From positions 62,001-126,000 of the forward strand of contig DASUGH010000041.1 of assembly GCA_036274155.1 (NCBI GenBank): 64,000 bases of DNA, given 5' to 3'. Shown piece by piece: positions 1 through 8,939 of the stretch; position 1 is the first letter of the stretch, and each line of letters begins with the position of its first letter. The notes below the pieces were generated by a model that was given only the letters and a program-made list of their open reading frames with translations, made no database searches and had not been told where the DNA came from. The DNA comes from Gp6-AA40 sp036274155. GTDB taxonomy: Bacteria; Acidobacteriota; Vicinamibacteria; Vicinamibacterales; UBA2999. Made by a program: the position numbers and the translations under genes.

Positions 1-1094
1 GCCCATCGTTCGTCTTCCGGCCCGAGTCCGAGCCGCCCTCGATACCCGACGGCGAGGCGTATCGCATCAACGACTTCGAGCTCGCCACTCGCCTCTCGTT
101 CCTCTGGTGGAGCAGCTTGCCGGACGAGACGCTGATGCGCCTGGCCATCGAGGGCCAGTTGAAGAAGCGTGACGTGCTGGCGACCGAGGTGCGGCGGATG
201 CTCGCCGATGGCCGCCGATCGGCGTTCGTCGGTAATTTCACCGGCCAGTGGCTGCAGCTGCGCAACCTGCGCGGCAAGGCACCGAACTCGGATCTCTTCC
301 CCGATTTCGACGACAACCTGCGCCAGGCGTTCCAGCGGGAGGCGGAGCTGTTCTTCGAGAGCATCGTTACCGAAGACCGGAGCGTGCTCGATCTGATCAC
401 GGGAGACTACACGTTCGTCAACGAGCGCCTGGCACGGCACTACGGCATCCCCAACGTCGTTGGAAGCTGGTTCCGGCGCGTGCCGCTTCGCGACGAGGCG
501 CGCCGCGGCATCCTCGGAAAGGGAGCCTTCCTGCTCGTCACGTCGCATCCGACGACCACATCGCCCGTGCTGCGCGGCAAGTGGGTGCTCGAGAACATCA
601 TCGGATCGCCGCCGCCGGCGCCACCCGGCGACCTCGACACGGCGCTCAAATCCGATCCTCCGGGGGCGCCGCCGAAGACGATGCGGGCGCAGATGGAGCG
701 ACATAGAAACAACCCTGCGTGTGCCAGCTGCCACCAGGTCATGGATCCGATCGGCTTCGCCCTCGAGAACTTCGACGTCGTCGGCGCCTGGCGCACGCAC
801 GACGCTGCGGGCCTGCCGATCGACGCAGCCGGCGCGCTGACCGATGGGACGAAGGTCGAGGGCGTCGCCGGACTTCGCACCGCGCTGCTGAGGCGGCCGG
901 ACGTGTTCGTACAGACGTTTACCGAAAAGCTGATGATTTACGCGCTCGGGCGAGGGCTGACGTACGAAGACATGCCGCAGGTGAGAAAGATCGTAGGGGA
1001 CGCGGCTGCAAAGGGGTATCGTTTCTCAGCGCTGGCCCAGGGGATCGTGGACAGCGTGCCCTTTCAGATGCGCATCGCGGATCGAAGACGGTAG
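1..1094 (+). CDS. DUF1592/DUF1588/DUF1585 planctomycete-type cytochrome, C-terminal part
   Basis: The gene runs in from the left edge; the first complete codon is at base 3, so only about 363 codons of a protein near 790 residues are present. It starts inside DUF1592 (YRINDFELATRLSF), continues through DUF1588 (RRGILGKGAFLLVTSHP, GKWVLENI), carries a c-type haem site CASCH followed by MDPIGFALENFD, and ends in DUF1585. The full-length paralogue at 55523-57898 shows the same order. The family is a predicted exported multidomain cytochrome whose reaction is not established. The DUF1552 gene follows after 17 bases, so the two are probably one operon. Confidence 0.9.
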   Translation, partial: PSFVFRPESEPPSIPDGEAYRINDFELATRLSFLWWSSLPDETLMRLAIEGQLKKRDVLATEVRRMLADGRRSAFVGNFTGQWLQLRNLRGKAPNSDLFPDFDDNLRQAFQREAELFFESIVTEDRSVLDLITGDYTFVNERLARHYGIPNVVGSWFRRVPLRDEARRGILGKGAFLLVTSHPTTTSPVLRGKWVLENIIGSPPPAPPGDLDTALKSDPPGAPPKTMRAQMERHRNNPACASCHQVMDPIGFALENFDVVGAWRTHDAAGLPIDAAGALTDGTKVEGVAGLRTALLRRPDVFVQTFTEKLMIYALGRGLTYEDMPQVRKIVGDAAAKGYRFSALAQGIVDSVPFQMRIADRRR

Positions 1095-1111
1095 ACACGG
1101 CCGGAGACGCC

Positions 1112-2428
1112 ATGTTCATCACGAAGATTGCGCTGCCGCGCCGGACGTTCCTGCGCGGCCTCGGGGCCACGGTGGCACTGCCATTTCTCGACGCCATGGT
1201 GCCCGCCGCCACCGCCCTCGCCCAGACGGCGGCGGCACGTCCGTCGCGGTTCGGCTTCATCTACGTCCCGCATGGCGCGGACATGGCGTCGTGGACGCCG
1301 ACCGCCGCCGGCGCCGGCTTCGACCTGTCGCCGACCTTGAAAGTGCTGGAGCCGTTCCGCGATTCGATGGTCGTCATCAGCAATCTCAAGCGCGCCGGAG
1401 GACAGGCCGAGATGCACGCGGCCGCCGCGAGCGGATGGCTCAGTGGCGCGGTGCCCAAGCGGACGGAAGCCGAAGACCTTGCCTGCGGAACGTCGATCGA
1501 TCAGGTGCTGGCCAGGCAGGTCGGGCAGTCGTCGCCGTTTCCCTCGCTCGAGTTCGCCACCGAAGACTTCACCGGCTACGTCGGCGGCTGCACGCCGGGA
1601 TTCAGCTGCGCGTACCACGACTCCATCGCCTGGGCGTCGCCGACGACGCCGCTGCCGATGGAGATCAATCCACGGGTGGCCTTCGAGCGGCTGTTCGGCG
1701 ACGGTGGATCGGACGCGCGGCGCCGCCGGAACCTGCGCGAGGATCGGAGCATCCTCGACGGAATCCTCAGCGACATGCGCGCTCTCCAGGCGCGCCTCGG
1801 TGCCCATGATCGTGCGCGCGTCGATACCTACCTCGAGGACGTGCGCGAGATCGAACGTCGGATTCAGCGCAACGGGGCCCAGCAGCGCGCCGACGTCACC
1901 ATCGACAAGCCGCTCGGCATTCCCGACTCGTTCGAAGCCCATGTCGGGATGATGACCGACCTGATGAGCGTCGCCGTGCAGACGGAGCTGACGCAGGTCG
2001 TCACGTTCATGATGTCGCGAGAGGGGAGCCAGCGCACCTTCTCGCCAATTGGCGTCGCCGATCCCTGGCACGTCGTTTCGCACCACGGGGAAAAGGCGGA
2101 GAAAATCGCGAGCAACGCCAAGATCAACACCTACTGCCTGCAGATGGTGGCGCGGTTCCTCGAGAAGCTGCGCGCCACCCCCGACGGCGACGGCTCGATC
2201 CTCGACCACTCGCTGATCTTCTACGGGAGCGGCATGGCCAATTCCAACGTGCACGCCACCGACCCGCTGCCGATGCTGGCGATCGGCGGCGGCACCGGCG
2301 GCAGCCGGCATCTCGTGCTTCCAAAGCAGACGCCGCTCGGAAACCTGTGGCTCACGGTGGCGAACCGGTTTGGCAGCCCCGTCACCTCCTTCGGCCAGAG
2401 CTCGGGCACCGTGGAGCTCTTCGGATGA
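1112..2428 (+). CDS. DUF1552 domain-containing exported protein
   Basis: A 438-residue protein of the DUF1552 family. The start chosen is ATG 1112, which has GGAG six bases upstream and gives an N-terminus with a twin-arginine-like signal (LPRRTFLRG, then a hydrophobic run ending near ATALAQ). Further upstream the frame overlaps the cytochrome gene and does not look like coding sequence. Family hallmarks include FGFIYVPHGADM near the mature N-terminus, the FERLFGDG segment and DGDGSILDHSLIFYGSGM near the C-terminus. In this phylum DUF1552 genes sit beside DUF1592 cytochromes, as here, suggesting a shared envelope function; the activity is unknown. The stop overlaps the next start (ATGA), so translation is probably coupled to the ankyrin gene. 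Confidence 0.9.
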   Translation: MFITKIALPRRTFLRGLGATVALPFLDAMVPAATALAQTAAARPSRFGFIYVPHGADMASWTPTAAGAGFDLSPTLKVLEPFRDSMVVISNLKRAGGQAEMHAAAASGWLSGAVPKRTEAEDLACGTSIDQVLARQVGQSSPFPSLEFATEDFTGYVGGCTPGFSCAYHDSIAWASPTTPLPMEINPRVAFERLFGDGGSDARRRRNLREDRSILDGILSDMRALQARLGAHDRARVDTYLEDVREIERRIQRNGAQQRADVTIDKPLGIPDSFEAHVGMMTDLMSVAVQTELTQVVTFMMSREGSQRTFSPIGVADPWHVVSHHGEKAEKIASNAKINTYCLQMVARFLEKLRATPDGDGSILDHSLIFYGSGMANSNVHATDPLPMLAIGGGTGGSRHLVLPKQTPLGNLWLTVANRFGSPVTSFGQSSGTVELFG

Positions 2429-3939
2429 GAGGCGGTGGGGTCGCGCTCGTCCTGCTGCTCGCGTCGGGCGCCGCGGCCGGTCACGCCGCGGGTCGCCTCG
2501 ATCTGATCGAGGCGGTCAAAGCCGGTGACCGCGATGCGGTTCGCGTCCTCACCCGGCAGCGGTCGGCGCTCGAGGCTACTGAGCCGGACGGCACGTCGGC
2601 CCTGCACTGGGCCGTGCGCGGCGGCGATCATGCGGTGACAAATCTCCTCCTGCGCGCCGGCGCCAATGCCAACGCGGCAACTCGATACGGGGTCACGCCG
2701 CTCTCGCTGGCAGCGCGCAACGGTGATGCAGGGCTGATTCGGCGGCTTCTCGGGGCGGGAGCCAGGGTGCAGGCTGCGGAGGCCGCGTTACCCGAGCATC
2801 AGACGCTGCTGATGCTCGCTGCACCGACTGGGAACGTCGCCGCGCTCGAGGCGCTCCTCGCCGGCGGATCCAATCCGAACGGGAGGGAGAGCCGCACTGG
2901 AACGACGGCGGTCGTCTGGGCGGCATCGAGCAACCGCGGAGAAGCGGTGCGCACCCTCGTCGCGCGGGGCGCCGACCCGAACGTGGTCTCTACGGTTACC
3001 GCGTATCCGCACACGCAGGCCGGCGTGCTGCTCACCGGCCTCGAAGAAGGCGTCTCGTACGTCGGCCAGACGGTGCTGCCAAAGGGCGGCTGGTCCGCTG
3101 TGATGTATGCGGCGCGCGAAGGCGCCGTCGATGCCGTGCGCGCGCTCGCCGAATCGGGCGCCAACCTGGACCTGGCCGATCCGGAAGGCACTACAGCGCT
3201 CATCATCGGCGTCATCAACGGGCACGCCGAGGTCGTCTCGGCGCTGCTCGACAAGGGTGCCAACCCCAACCTCGCCGACATCAAGGGAATGACCCCGCTC
3301 TACGCCGCCGTGGACATGCACACGATCGCGAACACGTTCGGAAGGCCATATCCGCCGCGCGATGTCATCGAGGGGAGCGTCGGCATGGCAGCCAGGCTGC
3401 TCGCAGCAGGCGCCAACCCCAACGCGCGGCTGAAAGCCCCGATCCTCAAGCGTGTGTACGACGCCGGCGACGGCCGCCTCGGCGAAGGGAGCACGCCGCT
3501 GATGCGGGCGGCACGCAAGTGCGATGCGGTCATGATGAAGCTGCTGCTCGAGGCCGGCGCCGACGTCTCGCTCGCGCAGAAGACTGGCAACACGGCGCTC
3601 ATCCTCTGTGCCGGTGCCGTGTCGGCGGGAGACGGCGAAGACAACCCCGAGCGCGTCAGCGAACAGGAAGCGCTGGCGGCAATCCGCCTCGCGCTCGACG
3701 CCGGCGCCGACGTCAACACGGCGAGCAACAATGGCGATACGGCGCTGCACACGGCAGCTTCGACCGCCGGCGGTCTCCCGTCCGTCATCCGTCTTCTCGT
3801 GGAGAGAGGCGGCCGGCTCGACGTGAAGAACAAGGCAGGCCGCACACCGCTGGATGCGGCACTCAGGGCGCGGCAGCGCAACGAGCAGACGATCGCGCTG
3901 TTACGTGAGTTGGGAGGCGTGGCGTCCGATCAGCGCTGA
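2425..3939 (+). CDS. Secreted ankyrin-repeat protein (module 1)
   Basis: A 504-residue protein with an N-terminal signal-like segment (VALVLLLASGAAAGHAAG) followed by about ten ankyrin repeats, recognisable as G-TALHWAVRGGD, TPLSLAARNGD, STPLMRAARKCD and DTALHTAAS units. The start ATG 2425 overlaps the DUF1552 stop and has GGAG nine bases upstream. A non-repeat stretch near residues 190-220 interrupts the array before GGWSAVMYAAREG; the paralogue at 57902-59476 also has an insertion in its middle. Ankyrin arrays bind proteins, so it may be an export-side scaffold for the cytochrome/DUF1552 pair. That role is inferred from gene order only. Confidence 0.88.
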   Translation: MRGGGVALVLLLASGAAAGHAAGRLDLIEAVKAGDRDAVRVLTRQRSALEATEPDGTSALHWAVRGGDHAVTNLLLRAGANANAATRYGVTPLSLAARNGDAGLIRRLLGAGARVQAAEAALPEHQTLLMLAAPTGNVAALEALLAGGSNPNGRESRTGTTAVVWAASSNRGEAVRTLVARGADPNVVSTVTAYPHTQAGVLLTGLEEGVSYVGQTVLPKGGWSAVMYAAREGAVDAVRALAESGANLDLADPEGTTALIIGVINGHAEVVSALLDKGANPNLADIKGMTPLYAAVDMHTIANTFGRPYPPRDVIEGSVGMAARLLAAGANPNARLKAPILKRVYDAGDGRLGEGSTPLMRAARKCDAVMMKLLLEAGADVSLAQKTGNTALILCAGAVSAGDGEDNPERVSEQEALAAIRLALDAGADVNTASNNGDTALHTAASTAGGLPSVIRLLVERGGRLDVKNKAGRTPLDAALRARQRNEQTIALLRELGGVASDQR

Positions 3940-4032
3940 CCGACACGGCAGAAGGGTCAGGTCACTATCACGGACTTCACCCGCTTCCCCACCGACGCGC
4001 AGATTCGGTGGGCGGACCGGACTCGAGGCGAG

Positions 4033-4248
4033 GTGGCGGTGTCCACGCCACCCTCCAGTCGCCGCCACATCGTCATCGTGCTCTGTTCATCGGGAGCCAA
4101 TCGCCTGCAGCTGACGGTACGGTTCCACGAGTCGCACATCGATCGGCGAACGGTGCGCACGATGATGGAGCATGCGCTCAGTCCGGCAGGCTTTCGACTG
4201 ACCGACGAGGTCTCTCCGCTCGGATCCTCTGAGCGAGCCGCTATTTGA
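4033..4248 (+). CDS. Doubtful small hypothetical ORF in a 504-base intergenic stretch
   Basis: Between the ankyrin stop (3939) and the permease start (4444) the only plausible coding signal is this 71-codon GTG-started frame. Its product has a strand-helix-like pattern (HIVIVLCSSGANRLQLTVRF, then DRRTVRTMMEHAL). The frame stays open back to the ankyrin stop, so it could also be the tail of a decayed gene. No ribosome-binding site and no recognisable family. The rest of 3940-4443 shows no clear element. Confidence 0.22.
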   Translation: MAVSTPPSSRRHIVIVLCSSGANRLQLTVRFHESHIDRRTVRTMMEHALSPAGFRLTDEVSPLGSSERAAI

Positions 4249-4443
4249 GAGCCTCCGCATCCTCCAGCAGGACGGCTCACGACGTCAGGTCAGGGCGTAT
4301 CGGTCCGGAACAGCCGCGTCCCATTGCCGGACAGCCGGCAAGCGAAGGACCCGGTAGCGTGGTCGTCAGGCGGACGCCGCTGGTCCGGCACGGTCCTTGA
4401 TCCGTCGGCTACCCTGCATCCCCTTACAGGGAAAGGCCCGCTG

Positions 4444-6912
4444 ATGTTCGAAACGATCTGGCAGGACCTGCGACACGGGGCGCGAATGCTGGTGAAGAAT
4501 CCGGGCTTCGCGCTGATCGGCGTCATGTCGATCGCCATCGGCGTCGGGGCGAACGCCGCGATGTTCAGCATCGCCGACGGGCTGGTGCTTCGCCCGCTGC
4601 CGGTGCCGGCGCCGAACGGAGTGTTGTCGATCGCCGCGACGACTCCCACGGGAGAATTGCGCATCGGCGGCATCTCGTACCCGGACTACACGGATCTCCG
4701 CAGCCGCTCGCGCAGCTTCGACGATCTGGCCGCCGCCGACGGCCTGATCATCAGCTTCGCGCGCCACCGCGACGAACCGGCACGCGGCACCTGGGGAGCC
4801 GCCGTCAGTGCCAACTTCTTCGACGTGCTGAGGGTACGGCCGGCGCTCGGCCGGACGTTCGCGCGCGAGGAAGATCGCGTCCCGGGGCGCGATGCCGTCG
4901 TCGTGCTCGGACATCACGCATGGACCGAGCAGTTTGGCGCCGACCCCGGCATCGTCGGCCGCGAAATCCGTCTGAGCGGCAGGGTGTTCACGATCATCGG
5001 TGTCGCTCCGGAAGAATTCACCGGCCTCGGCCTCTACCTCTCACCCGCCTTCTACGTGCCGATGGCGATGCTGCCCGTGCTGAATCCCGACGCGATGGAT
5101 CGGATCCTCGAGCAGCGCGACTTTCGAACCCTTCAGGTCGTCGGCAGGTTGCGCTCGAACGTCTCGCTCGCCCAGGCGAGGCAGGAGGTCGAGCGCATCT
5201 CGCGCGATCTGCAGCGGGAATTCCCGGCGACGAACGAGCGCCACGGGCTTCTGGTCAGAACGCAGATGCAGGCGAGGTTCGACGAGAACCCACAAATCGC
5301 CGGCTTCAGCCTCATCCTGATCGGCATGGCGCTGGCCGTCCTGCTCGTGGCCTGCGCCAACGTCGCCGGCCTGCTCACGAGCCGCGCGCCGCTGCGGGCG
5401 CGGGAGGTGGCGGTGCGACTGGCAATCGGCGGCAGCCGGGTGCGGCTCGTACGCCAGCTCATCACCGAGTGTGCGCTGCTGGCGGTCGCCGGCGGTGCGG
5501 CGGGACTCGCCGTGGGCTACGGCATCATCCGTCTGTTCGAGCAGTTCCAGATCGTGACCGACATCGGCGTCAAGTTCACGTACGTGCTGGATCAACGCGC
5601 GCTCACTGTCGGGGTCACGATCGCCGCCGTCAGCGCGCTGCTCTCCAGCATCGTGCCGGCATGGCGCACCACGCGAGCCGGCGATCTCTCGGGCACGCTC
5701 CGGAACACGACGGCGCCAGCGACAAAAGGCGCACGCCTGTGGGGGCGTCATGGACTCGTCGCCGTGCAGATCGCGCTGACCCTCGCCGTACTGACGGCAG
5801 CGCTGTCATTCTATCGGGCGTTCCAGGCCGAGTACGGGAACGGGACAGGATTCCGGACGGATCACGTTCTCCTCACGAGTCTCGATCCAGGACTCGCACG
5901 CTACGACCAGCAGCAGAGCGACAGCTTCTACCGTCTTCTGAAGGAGCGTGTGGCGAGCAGGCCCGGCGTCACGTCTGTCGCGCTGACGTCGTTCGTCCCG
6001 TTGACGCAGGACGGCGGTGATCGCGCCACCATCGTTCCCGAGGGGTTCGTGCTGCCACCGGGCGTCGACGACATCACCGTCGCCGCGGCGCGAATCGACG
6101 AGGGCTACTTCACGTCCATCGGAATCCCGATGCTCGCCGGGCGCGGTTTCCTGAACACCGACACGGCCGACGCACCTCGCGTCGCAATCGTCAGCCGCGG
6201 GATGGCATCGCGCTATTGGCCCGACGAGAATCCGATCGGCAAGCGTCTCCGTCTCGTGGGCTCGGACGCGACGTGGGCAGAGGTCGTCGGCGTTGCCTCC
6301 GACGTCAAGATCAGACTGTTCGCTTCTCGCTCGACACCCATCCTCTACTTACCCCGCCTTCAGAACCCGATCACCCGAAGCACGTTGATCGTGCGAACGG
6401 CCATCGAATCCGCGGCCGCAGCGGCAGACGTCCGCGCCGCGATCCTGGAGACAGACCGCAACGTCCCGATTCTCGGCATGGAGACGATGGAGGCCTTCTA
6501 TCACGGGAACGCGAAGAACCTGAACACGGTAGTCGTTCGCACAATCGGCACCATGGGGACGATGGGTCTCGTGCTGGCACTCGTCGGCCTTTACGGGCTG
6601 GCTGCGTACTCCGTAAGCCGCAGGACCCGCGAGATCGGTATTCGTATGGCGATGGGAGCGTTGCCGGAGTCGGTACTGCGAATGGTGCTTCGCCAGAGCT
6701 CCGTGCCGGCCATCTCGGGGATCGTGTCTGGCGTGGTGGCGAGCTTCCTCGCCGGCAGGACGATGCAGAGCATCATCCCGAATACCGCGGCGGATACCGT
6801 CACCTACCTCCTGATCGTCCCGGCCGTCGTCATGGTGCTGATGCTGGCGGCGTACATCCCGGCGCGGCGTGCCGCCCACATCGATCCGCTGCGCGCGCTG
6901 CGCCAGGATTAG
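4444..6912 (+). CDS. ADOP-family ABC permease (MacB/FtsX type)
   Basis: An 822-residue membrane protein of the acidobacterial duplicated-permease (ADOP) type: two MacB-like periplasmic core domains alternating with two FtsX domains. The N-terminus MFETIWQDLRHGARMLVKNP followed by GVMSIAIGVGANAAMFS is diagnostic. The first FtsX block is near residues 285-400 (MALAVLLVACANVAGLL), the second core begins near residue 430, and the last FtsX block is near 690-815, ending IDPLRALRQD. ATG 4444 was chosen because family members begin exactly there; GGGAAAGG lies upstream. Such permeases work with a MacB-type ATPase, but none is adjacent, so the substrate cannot be inferred. Confidence 0.92.
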   Translation: MFETIWQDLRHGARMLVKNPGFALIGVMSIAIGVGANAAMFSIADGLVLRPLPVPAPNGVLSIAATTPTGELRIGGISYPDYTDLRSRSRSFDDLAAADGLIISFARHRDEPARGTWGAAVSANFFDVLRVRPALGRTFAREEDRVPGRDAVVVLGHHAWTEQFGADPGIVGREIRLSGRVFTIIGVAPEEFTGLGLYLSPAFYVPMAMLPVLNPDAMDRILEQRDFRTLQVVGRLRSNVSLAQARQEVERISRDLQREFPATNERHGLLVRTQMQARFDENPQIAGFSLILIGMALAVLLVACANVAGLLTSRAPLRAREVAVRLAIGGSRVRLVRQLITECALLAVAGGAAGLAVGYGIIRLFEQFQIVTDIGVKFTYVLDQRALTVGVTIAAVSALLSSIVPAWRTTRAGDLSGTLRNTTAPATKGARLWGRHGLVAVQIALTLAVLTAALSFYRAFQAEYGNGTGFRTDHVLLTSLDPGLARYDQQQSDSFYRLLKERVASRPGVTSVALTSFVPLTQDGGDRATIVPEGFVLPPGVDDITVAAARIDEGYFTSIGIPMLAGRGFLNTDTADAPRVAIVSRGMASRYWPDENPIGKRLRLVGSDATWAEVVGVASDVKIRLFASRSTPILYLPRLQNPITRSTLIVRTAIESAAAAADVRAAILETDRNVPILGMETMEAFYHGNAKNLNTVVVRTIGTMGTMGLVLALVGLYGLAAYSVSRRTREIGIRMAMGALPESVLRMVLRQSSVPAISGIVSGVVASFLAGRTMQSIIPNTAADTVTYLLIVPAVVMVLMLAAYIPARRAAHIDPLRALRQD

Positions 6913-6935
6913 TCCGCCTGAAGCTTCAGCCGGAC
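6912..6935. terminator. Inverted repeat between convergent genes
   Basis: A 24-base inverted repeat (GTCCG, one mismatch, CTGA-AGCT-TCAG, one mismatch, CGGAC) starts on the last base of the permease stop and ends two bases before the cupin stop. It fills almost the whole gap between the convergent genes, so it could end transcription from both sides. There is no T-tract. Its right half, GCTTCAGCCGGAC, equals half of the palindromes at 22556 and 39272. Confidence 0.5.
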
Positions 6936-6937
6936 CA

Positions 6938-7762
6938 TCAGCTCTGCACCCAGAGCTGTGGCTTTCCCGTTCCGTCGTCGGTGCCCTTGATGTACCAGTT
7001 CTTGCCCAGCGGGTCATGGTCCATCGTGGTGACGAAGTCGAACGGTGCCTGGAACTCGATGTAATCGAAGCCGGTGTCGGACGCGATCAGCTGGTGCCAC
7101 TCGCCGGCGGGAATGAGGACGAGGCTGCCCGGGCCTACCGGAAGGGTGCCGGCGTCGTGCTTCACTTCGCCCCTGCCCTTCTCGATCAGATAGAAATGCT
7201 CTGGCGTGACCGACCCGGCGGCGCGATGCACGTGGCGCGGCGAGTGCGCGTGCGGTGCATACGCCATCCGTCCGATCTGCAGATCCCATGAATCGGACAG
7301 CCCGGTTTCCTTGTTGACCCAGAAGGTGCGCACCCGGAACCCCTTCTCGTCGATCAACGATCGAAGCCGACTCTCTTCGAACGAGTAGCCGGACGGCGCA
7401 GCGCCGGCTCCCGCCTTGCCAACGTGCTTCGGGACGGTGACGAGCAGCAGGGTCAGAGGACTGTCGGCAGCGGTGATAGAGGCTTTCTCGCCGGGCTCCA
7501 GATAGATGCCGTGGCGGCGCTCGGCGCTGCGCTCAACCGGCTTGCCGGCGGCGGTGTGAGAAATCCTCGCGTCCTTCCCTTCGAGGATGTACGCGACCAG
7601 CGTGCGATCGCCGGGAACAAGGCGACACGTTCCGCCGGGCTGAACGTCTTCGATCGCTACCTCGGCTCTCGTTCGCTCGTCGTCGGGACCAAGGATCTTC
7701 CTGACGTGTCCCTCTGGAACCGGGATCCGCGTCCGGCTCTCGATGTCGATGACCTTGATCAT
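6938..7762 (-). CDS. Bicupin-domain protein
   Basis: A 274-residue protein with two cupin domains. The N-terminal one (about residues 20-115) lacks a clear metal-binding histidine set; YLEPGEKASI marks its second motif. The C-terminal one (about 165-245) has HAHSPRHVHR, a fitting E in TPEHFYLIEKGRGEV, and GPGSLVLIPAGEWHQLI, so it likely binds a divalent metal. No signal peptide, hence cytoplasmic. Bicupins include dioxygenases, decarboxylases and isomerases; the substrate cannot be assigned. It converges with the permease gene and has its own promoter-like region. Confidence 0.8.
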   Translation of the reverse strand: MIKVIDIESRTRIPVPEGHVRKILGPDDERTRAEVAIEDVQPGGTCRLVPGDRTLVAYILEGKDARISHTAAGKPVERSAERRHGIYLEPGEKASITAADSPLTLLLVTVPKHVGKAGAGAAPSGYSFEESRLRSLIDEKGFRVRTFWVNKETGLSDSWDLQIGRMAYAPHAHSPRHVHRAAGSVTPEHFYLIEKGRGEVKHDAGTLPVGPGSLVLIPAGEWHQLIASDTGFDYIEFQAPFDFVTTMDHDPLGKNWYIKGTDDGTGKPQLWVQS

Positions 7763-7778
7763 GGGTATGCTCGTGCTC

Positions 7779-7802
7779 CGGCAGTGAAACTGCCGATTTA
7801 TA
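7779..7802 (-). promoter_or_regulatory. Extended -10 promoter with overlapping inverted repeat upstream of the bicupin
   Basis: On the minus strand TG-C-TATAAA (TATAAA at 7802-7797) forms a good extended -10 with no obvious -35. Directly downstream lies CGGCAG-TTTCA-CTGCCG (7795-7779), which would cover the predicted transcription start, about 28 bases before the start codon. The position suggests an operator or a 5' leader hairpin. This is pattern-based only. Confidence 0.4.
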
Positions 7803-7898
7803 GCACGGCGATGGGCGGGACGGCCGAAAGCGACTCTCCACCGGACGCCACCCGCAATCGAATCGTCCCGATGTGAGTGACGTCCGGCGATCGCCCCT

Positions 7899-8702
7899 CT
7901 AGCGAACCGTGAGCGTCCCCTCCAGCTGCAGCTCGGCCAGGCTGTAATAGTCGAACTGGCTCGTGATCAGCGCGCCCGACGTGCTCGTGCAGCCGCCAGG
8001 TCCGCTGTCGCTGTAGACCCGCTGTGACCTGACCGGGCGCGACGCCGTAGTCCAGGGCCGCACGCTCCAGGCGCCCAGACGTCGAACGATGGTCGGCGGC
8101 AGCAGTTCTTCCTGCGCAATCACCGCGAGATAGGGCTCACCCACGCAGTTTGGCAACAGGTAGTACTGCTTCATCGTGAGCCCCGCGGCCGCGCCGTCAG
8201 GGTGCAGTTCGGCCACGCTCTTCGAGCCGTCCGGCAATGTCAGGACGACGTTGTACGCGTCGATCATCGGCCCAAGGTCGTAGCCCTGGGCGTTGAACAC
8301 GTGCAGACTCGTCCCTTGCGTTCCGGGAGGTCCCGGAGGTCCAGCGGGGCCCTGTGGACCCTGCGGTCCGACGGCTCCCGGCTGTCCAGGCGCTCCCGTG
8401 GCGCCCGGTTGTCCAGGCGCTCCAGCGGAACCCTGCGGTCCCTGCGGACCCGCAGGGCCCTGAAGACCCTGGGGACCTTGTGGTCCCTGTGGTCCCCGTG
8501 GTCCTTGCGGTCCGGCCGGGCCAACGACGTTCCACTCGATTGCCGTCTCCGACGGCTTGCAGTCGTCCGCCACGCGAAGCTGGCCCTGGGGTCCCACGCA
8601 ACCGTGAATGCTGTCGTTGGAATTGCCCTGCGCGCTGGCGAACACGCCGTACCCGACAGCCATCACCGCCGTAGTGCATGCCGCTTGCGTCCAGATCCGC
8701 AT
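7899..8702 (-). CDS. Secreted collagen-like triple-helix repeat protein
   Basis: A 267-residue protein. The start is ATG 8702, preceded on the minus strand by GGAGGTAGG, giving a signal peptide ending near FASAQG. The mature N-terminus has a short Cys-containing block (IHGCVGPQGQLRV, DDCKPSETAIEW) common ahead of bacterial collagen regions. About residues 60-128 are some 23 uninterrupted Gly-X-Y triplets rich in GPQ, GPA and GAP. A globular C-terminal domain of about 135 residues follows. Triple-helix formation and trimeric surface display are expected for this architecture. The longer upstream frame to 8867 lacks coding character. Confidence 0.88.
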   Translation of the reverse strand: MRIWTQAACTTAVMAVGYGVFASAQGNSNDSIHGCVGPQGQLRVADDCKPSETAIEWNVVGPAGPQGPRGPQGPQGPQGLQGPAGPQGPQGSAGAPGQPGATGAPGQPGAVGPQGPQGPAGPPGPPGTQGTSLHVFNAQGYDLGPMIDAYNVVLTLPDGSKSVAELHPDGAAAGLTMKQYYLLPNCVGEPYLAVIAQEELLPPTIVRRLGAWSVRPWTTASRPVRSQRVYSDSGPGGCTSTSGALITSQFDYYSLAELQLEGTLTVR

Positions 8703-8939
8703 TTGAGACCTACCTCCGAAAGGTTGCCGGACGGGGGGTCTCTGCATTACAGCGGAATGGCTAAAACGGGACAAGGTGCAGAAGTGACGCTGCTGCAGTG
8801 AATTGCAAGGATCTTTCGGCTCGAGGACGGGTGCGTGTGTTGCGGAACGAGACACGGCGTCCCACACGTGCGCGCGACGGCCGGTCTCCTCCGATCCCGG
8901 CCGTCTGCGTCACGGCTCTTCACGCGATTGCTCGTGCTG

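Noticed and set aside
3940..4032. A REP-associated transposase footprint suggested by AGAAGGGTCAGGTCAC after the ankyrin stop
   Set aside because: The match is short and single, with no transposase frame nearby.
7899..8867. The longer start (8867) for the collagen-like protein
   Set aside because: GGAGGTAGG before ATG 8702 and the signal peptide there give a much better start.
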